Positions 60,577-64,000 of a stretch of 64,000 nt of DNA are shown here, piece by piece; the first letter of the stretch is position 1; each line of letters begins with the position of its first letter. The DNA lies in the NCBI GenBank assembly GCA_013368315.1, contig JAACJM010000088.1, forward strand, positions 62,001 through 126,000, read 5' to 3'. The stretch is from Tetrapyrgos nigripes. Lineage: Eukaryota; Basidiomycota; Agaricomycetes; Agaricales; Campanellaceae. The notes below the pieces were generated by a model. It ran no database searches. It saw only the letters and a list, made by a program, of their open reading frames with translations, and had not been told where the DNA came from. The position numbers and the translations under genes are program-made.

Positions 60577-63171
60577 CTAGTATCGACCGGACTGCGACTG
60601 CCATTGCGAGGAGTGCCTTTGTGGGTCGTGTGCTTCTCGATTCCGGGGGCGGCGATGAGAGAGTGAGGGAAAATTCAAGCCCTCGACTTGCGAAGACCGA
60701 AGAACGTACGAAGCATTCGTCATTGGGGCAGGCGTAGTCTCATACGCATTCGTGCCAGCTTCCTGCGTGGAGGCATCCGACATACTAGGAGAAGAGAAGG
60801 TAAAAGCTTGGTTTACAGTAGAACCCGTTGAAAAAGTAGACTGCTTTGTCTGTCGCATGAGCTGCCGCTTATTCTGGAACCTGGGGAGCAATCATGTTAT
60901 TGACAAAGGGGTCGAGTGGTGAATTTTGACTCACCATATTTGAACACTACGAGTAGACATATCCAACTGCTTTGCGAGAGCCTGACGCTCGTCAGTCGAA
61001 GGAAAGGCTGTGCGAGCGTAGGTCTCGTTCAAAATCTTGAGCTGGACAGCATCGGCACGCTTGCGTTTCTTCTTGATTGTTGGCTCCTGTTCAGAAGTGG
61101 TGGGAGAATTTGGAGGGAAAGAATAGGGAGAAGCAAGCTGGGACTGATTGAGAGGTAGAATAAACTTCAGGATAAAAGAGGACGGCGGTTCCAGGACGAA
61201 CTTACCTGAGCTGACATAGGCTTGCACCGATAACATACAAAGGGTGCATTGTTGGCACGCGGTCTCCCTACGCAGGACCTGTGTTGCCAAAATCCACAAG
61301 TCGAGCACTTGACTGTAGCTGATAGTCCATCATCTGTCCAAGTTAGAACTCCAGTATTCTGCAATGATCATTGACTGGGATGGACAATACACACCATTTT
61401 GATGACAGATGCAACCAAAGGTTTCTTCTGTTACAATCTCCCCACATACTGGGCATCTCTCACGTAGGGTAGGGATGAAATGAGAGATGATAGCATTGTC
61501 CGCAACGTCTGACGTGAGTGTAACTTCCTCTTTGTGGTACCCTGGGCATCGATGCACTACGGGGCTAAGAGGCTTTGCAGCTCGAATCCTACGTATCATG
61601 TGAGCATACGCGCGATATGACTGACGCCCAGCTTCCGTTATCTTGAGATGCTCCCAAAACTCGCGATAATGCTTTGCTACAGCATGTACAGATCGTGAAC
61701 CTCCGCTGGATTCTCTCCAGAGTAGTTCTCTTCTGGGACTGACAGAACCTTCGGGTTCATTAAAATAGGGATTCGACGAGACGCCAGACGCGAGGCCTTC
61801 GGTATCACCCAAGACATCAGTTACCGTAGAAGAAGCTTCTGCGATAGTGGAAGATACTTTCCGATTTCTCACATCCGCTGGAGAAGGAAGCAGAAGCCGC
61901 TGAGCACACTGTGAGCTGAAGCAAATTTGGGATCTTACGATATAAAATGCAGGTTGCTTGTTTGAAAGTCTGTTATACTTCAGCTCCTGGTCTAAGTGAA
62001 TGAGATGGTATGACTCACTTTGATACACAAATCATTGAATAACCCCCAAAGAGGGTCGATATTAGATTCGTCGTGACGGCTACCATCTTCGATTTGAAGA
62101 GAGCTAAAATCAGGCGCAATCTTCAGTACATCATCATCGGTGATAAATATTTCAATAGACTGGCAGCCAAGGTCAGCGTCTCACCAATATCCAAGTCAGC
62201 GAAAGCACAAACATTATTGTCGCTAGATCCGGCTCGTGCTCCCTCGCTAGACAGGTAATCCAGACCAATCTGTGGCCCGTGGGGGAAAAAGTCTTCAGGA
62301 AACTTTGGGAAAGACATTTCAGGAATAATGGCATACCGCAAGTTCACTGACCTGCGAGTCATAGCACAACATATTAGCTTCTGCGGACAAGCTAGCTAAA
62401 GATGATCTGCTCACAATCTTACAGCCCAACAGAAGGATGTCCAAAAGATCCTTTGCGAGTACTGATGCAAGCCGGGTCTCAACAGACCCTCTTGACGGCG
62501 CTGGGCAACCCTTCAACAGCGATTTCCTCGGTCAAAGTTTGTGTGCACTCACCGAAATTATAGACGATGAATGGCCTTTCTGTTGTAAACGATGACACTC
62601 CTATCATCTTCAGGAGAGATGGATGACTGTAAAGCAAGCCTTGTTAGGCCGGAGTTCGTGATGAATGCATCCTCCGAGATCTGAAGCGACATACAGCAGA
62701 CGTTGGTTCTGTTTTTTCTCTTCCTTGAAGTTCTGAGGAAGTGGATGAAGCCGGGTTAGATAACTGAGAGAAGAGAGCCTGACAAATTGGCACCCACCTT
62801 CTTCGCTTGTATTCCTCGAAAAACTTTGACAAGAACAAATCGCTGCTCGTATTTGCCTGAATGGATATAGTAATGTTTGCTACTGGCCAGCTGATCTAAA
62901 AGCTCGATATTGCCTTTGGACACGATCCTCTGCGCACGAGAAAGAGAGTCAGTACGCGAGTAGTACAGAAGTAACTAACGTATAAACGCACCGGAGACTC
63001 CGTTGACCAAGGGATGACTTCGCTCATATCGGAAAACAGACCACATCCCTGATCATTGTGATTATGGACGACATCCATGTTCCCTGCAACGTTATAGACG
63101 TTGCTGTTGACGTAGTTGAAGCCATGAGAGTGCTGAAAGAAGCTCGCGGGATTTGATGAAGGGTCGGCCAT
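60577..63171 (-). CDS. K4: kinase-like / PHD / homeodomain protein
   Basis: Same plan as K1, from MADPSSNPASFFQHSHGFNY (63171). Exon 1 (63171-62992) and exon 2 (62929-62798) are in frame. The kinase-like part has LVKVFRGIQAKK, HPSLLKMIG, VSELA (microexon) and IGLDYLSSEG. The PHD reads CICHQNDDGLSATVKCSTCG then FWQHRSC and FVCYRC. After a phase-0 intron (SAQ|SQ) the tail holds a homeodomain: KKKRKRADAVQLKILNETYA, DERQALAKQLDMSTRSVQIW and FQNKRQLMRQ, with an intron splitting the WF codons. A Ser/Thr-rich C-terminus ends HSSQWQSQSGRY. It is probably a nuclear DNA-binding factor. I saw no break, but not every exon was checked base by base. Confidence 0.75.
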
Positions 63172-63370
63172 AAAGAATGGTTTGGCGAGAAGAACCGTTA
63201 ATTGAGAACACTTGCAGCAATTCGACAGAGCTAGGTGCAAGTAACACAGCGATTTGACGGGCTCAGAGTTGTACTGGCAAGAGGATGAAGAGCTGTTGAG
63301 GGAACGACAAACACGAGGCATACTTCACGATGCACGGGACCGTAAACATACAAGCTGTCATTGACATGGT

Positions 63371-63380
63371 TATAATTATA
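63371..63380 (-). promoter_or_regulatory. Conserved TATAATTATA upstream of K4
   Basis: Same palindrome and surroundings as upstream of K1 and K5, 200 bp before the ATG. Confidence 0.5.
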
Positions 63381-63689
63381 GGATACTGGCAGCCTTACAC
63401 AGGTAAAGACGTGTCAGAGGATAGCAGCTCTCCACAGCGATAATTCCGGTTAAGCCCACGTATTCCTGTAAAAACAACCCATGTCAGTTCTAATTTAACA
63501 AATCAGAGAAAAAACCGCTGCACACTCAACAGAAGCAGTCCACGCGTATGATACCTCGCAAGCTCAGCTTCACATCGCCCTGCAAACACACAACTAGCTT
63601 GGAATCCTCCAAATTCGCCCTGCCTTCATAGTCGACGAGATTTGGATTCTGTGGACGCGACGAACGTGAGGCTGACTTTGTCGAGGTAA

Positions 63690-64000
63690 AAAGATGCACA
63701 GAGAAGGAATGGAGTCGGTTGCAGTAAAGTATTCAGCCCAGCATAGGACGGTGGAGAGCCTGGGATTCTGGGGCCATCTGGCTCTGCGTTGGGTTCTGTG
63801 TCCATCATAAACAAACCACCTCACCCAACACCCCGACCCTAACACGAAACCTCCTCGCCCTCCACCAAAAGTACTAGGCAGTTCTAAAGGCGGAAAAGGA
63901 ATGAGTCAAGCTTTACAAATCTACAAAGGTAATCATCCGAATATAAGTGGGGTTCTTACTAGGACGAGGAGGAGGGACCCGCATGGGGTGAGTTTCCTAT
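63690..64000 (+). pseudogene. FAD1 copy 6, partial, runs off the window
   Basis: It resembles copy 5 most closely (aggacggtggagagcctggg...cacccaacaccccgaccctaac). It keeps KGGKGMSQALQIYKGNHPN-type sequence and the GTRR-region homologue near 63955. The array therefore continues beyond the window. Confidence 0.8.

Noticed and set aside
60577..63171. A mating-type A (homeodomain) locus
   Set aside because: There is only one homeodomain, fused into a K gene. There is no divergent HD1/HD2 pair and no mitochondrial intermediate peptidase or beta-flanking gene nearby.

Overview
The window looks like genomic DNA of an agaricomycete (mushroom-forming basidiomycete). The evidence is intron-dense genes with 50-60 bp GT-AG introns and CTRAC branch sites, a DUF4436 membrane protein, a Zn2Cys6 factor, Plavaka/Tnp2-type and LTR retroelement relics, and a kinase-like protein family with the N-terminal SFF..S..x..VAGNM motif that I associate with Agaricomycetes. 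Everything below was read by eye, and gene models were assembled from splice signals and paralogue comparison. No tRNA, rRNA or CRISPR array was recognised.

Left part (1-18.6 kb). This part is repeat-rich and gene-poor. It holds a tandem repeat, an LTR/promoter-like region with an 18-bp array of TGACTCA boxes, a 1130-bp non-autonomous TIR element, a tandem duplication of about 1.07 kb carrying two paralogous genes for tiny secreted cysteine-rich peptides, a decayed Plavaka transposon, a retroelement relic lacking reverse transcriptase, and a decayed C2H2 gene.

Middle part (18.6-31.2 kb). Ordinary genes lie here: a transcription factor with two Zn2Cys6 clusters, a DUF4436 membrane protein, and a head-to-head pair of GDP-L-fucose synthase (7 exons, fully in frame) and FAD synthase. 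The FAD synthase copy appears to carry a 1-bp deletion.

Right part (29.4-64 kb). This is a decaying segmental-duplication array. The repeating unit is FAD1 (+) convergent with a 'K' gene (-). FAD1 occurs six times: the first is nearly complete, the others are pseudogenes or fragments, and the last runs off the window. The K gene occurs as K1 (32.8-35.3), K2 (42.2-44.6), K3 (49.4-51.9), K5 (53.4-53.9, 5' fragment) and K4 (60.6-63.2). K proteins have an N-terminal motif, a kinase-like domain keeping a DFG but no HRD, a CPVC element and a PHD finger. After a phase-0 intron directly behind the PHD exon, every full copy carries a different 3' module: a novel charged/helical tail (K1), a SNF5 C-terminal zinc module (K2), a duplicated 43-residue repeat (K3) or a homeodomain (K4). 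The donor of the SNF5 module sits 1.2 kb away in inverted orientation. This modular exon-swapping reader family is the most interesting content of the window.

Units are interrupted by two 8-bp-TSD MITEs, a solo LTR, a PP2C phosphatase gene between direct repeats, a broken F-box gene and a fragment of a nuclease-like dispersed family.
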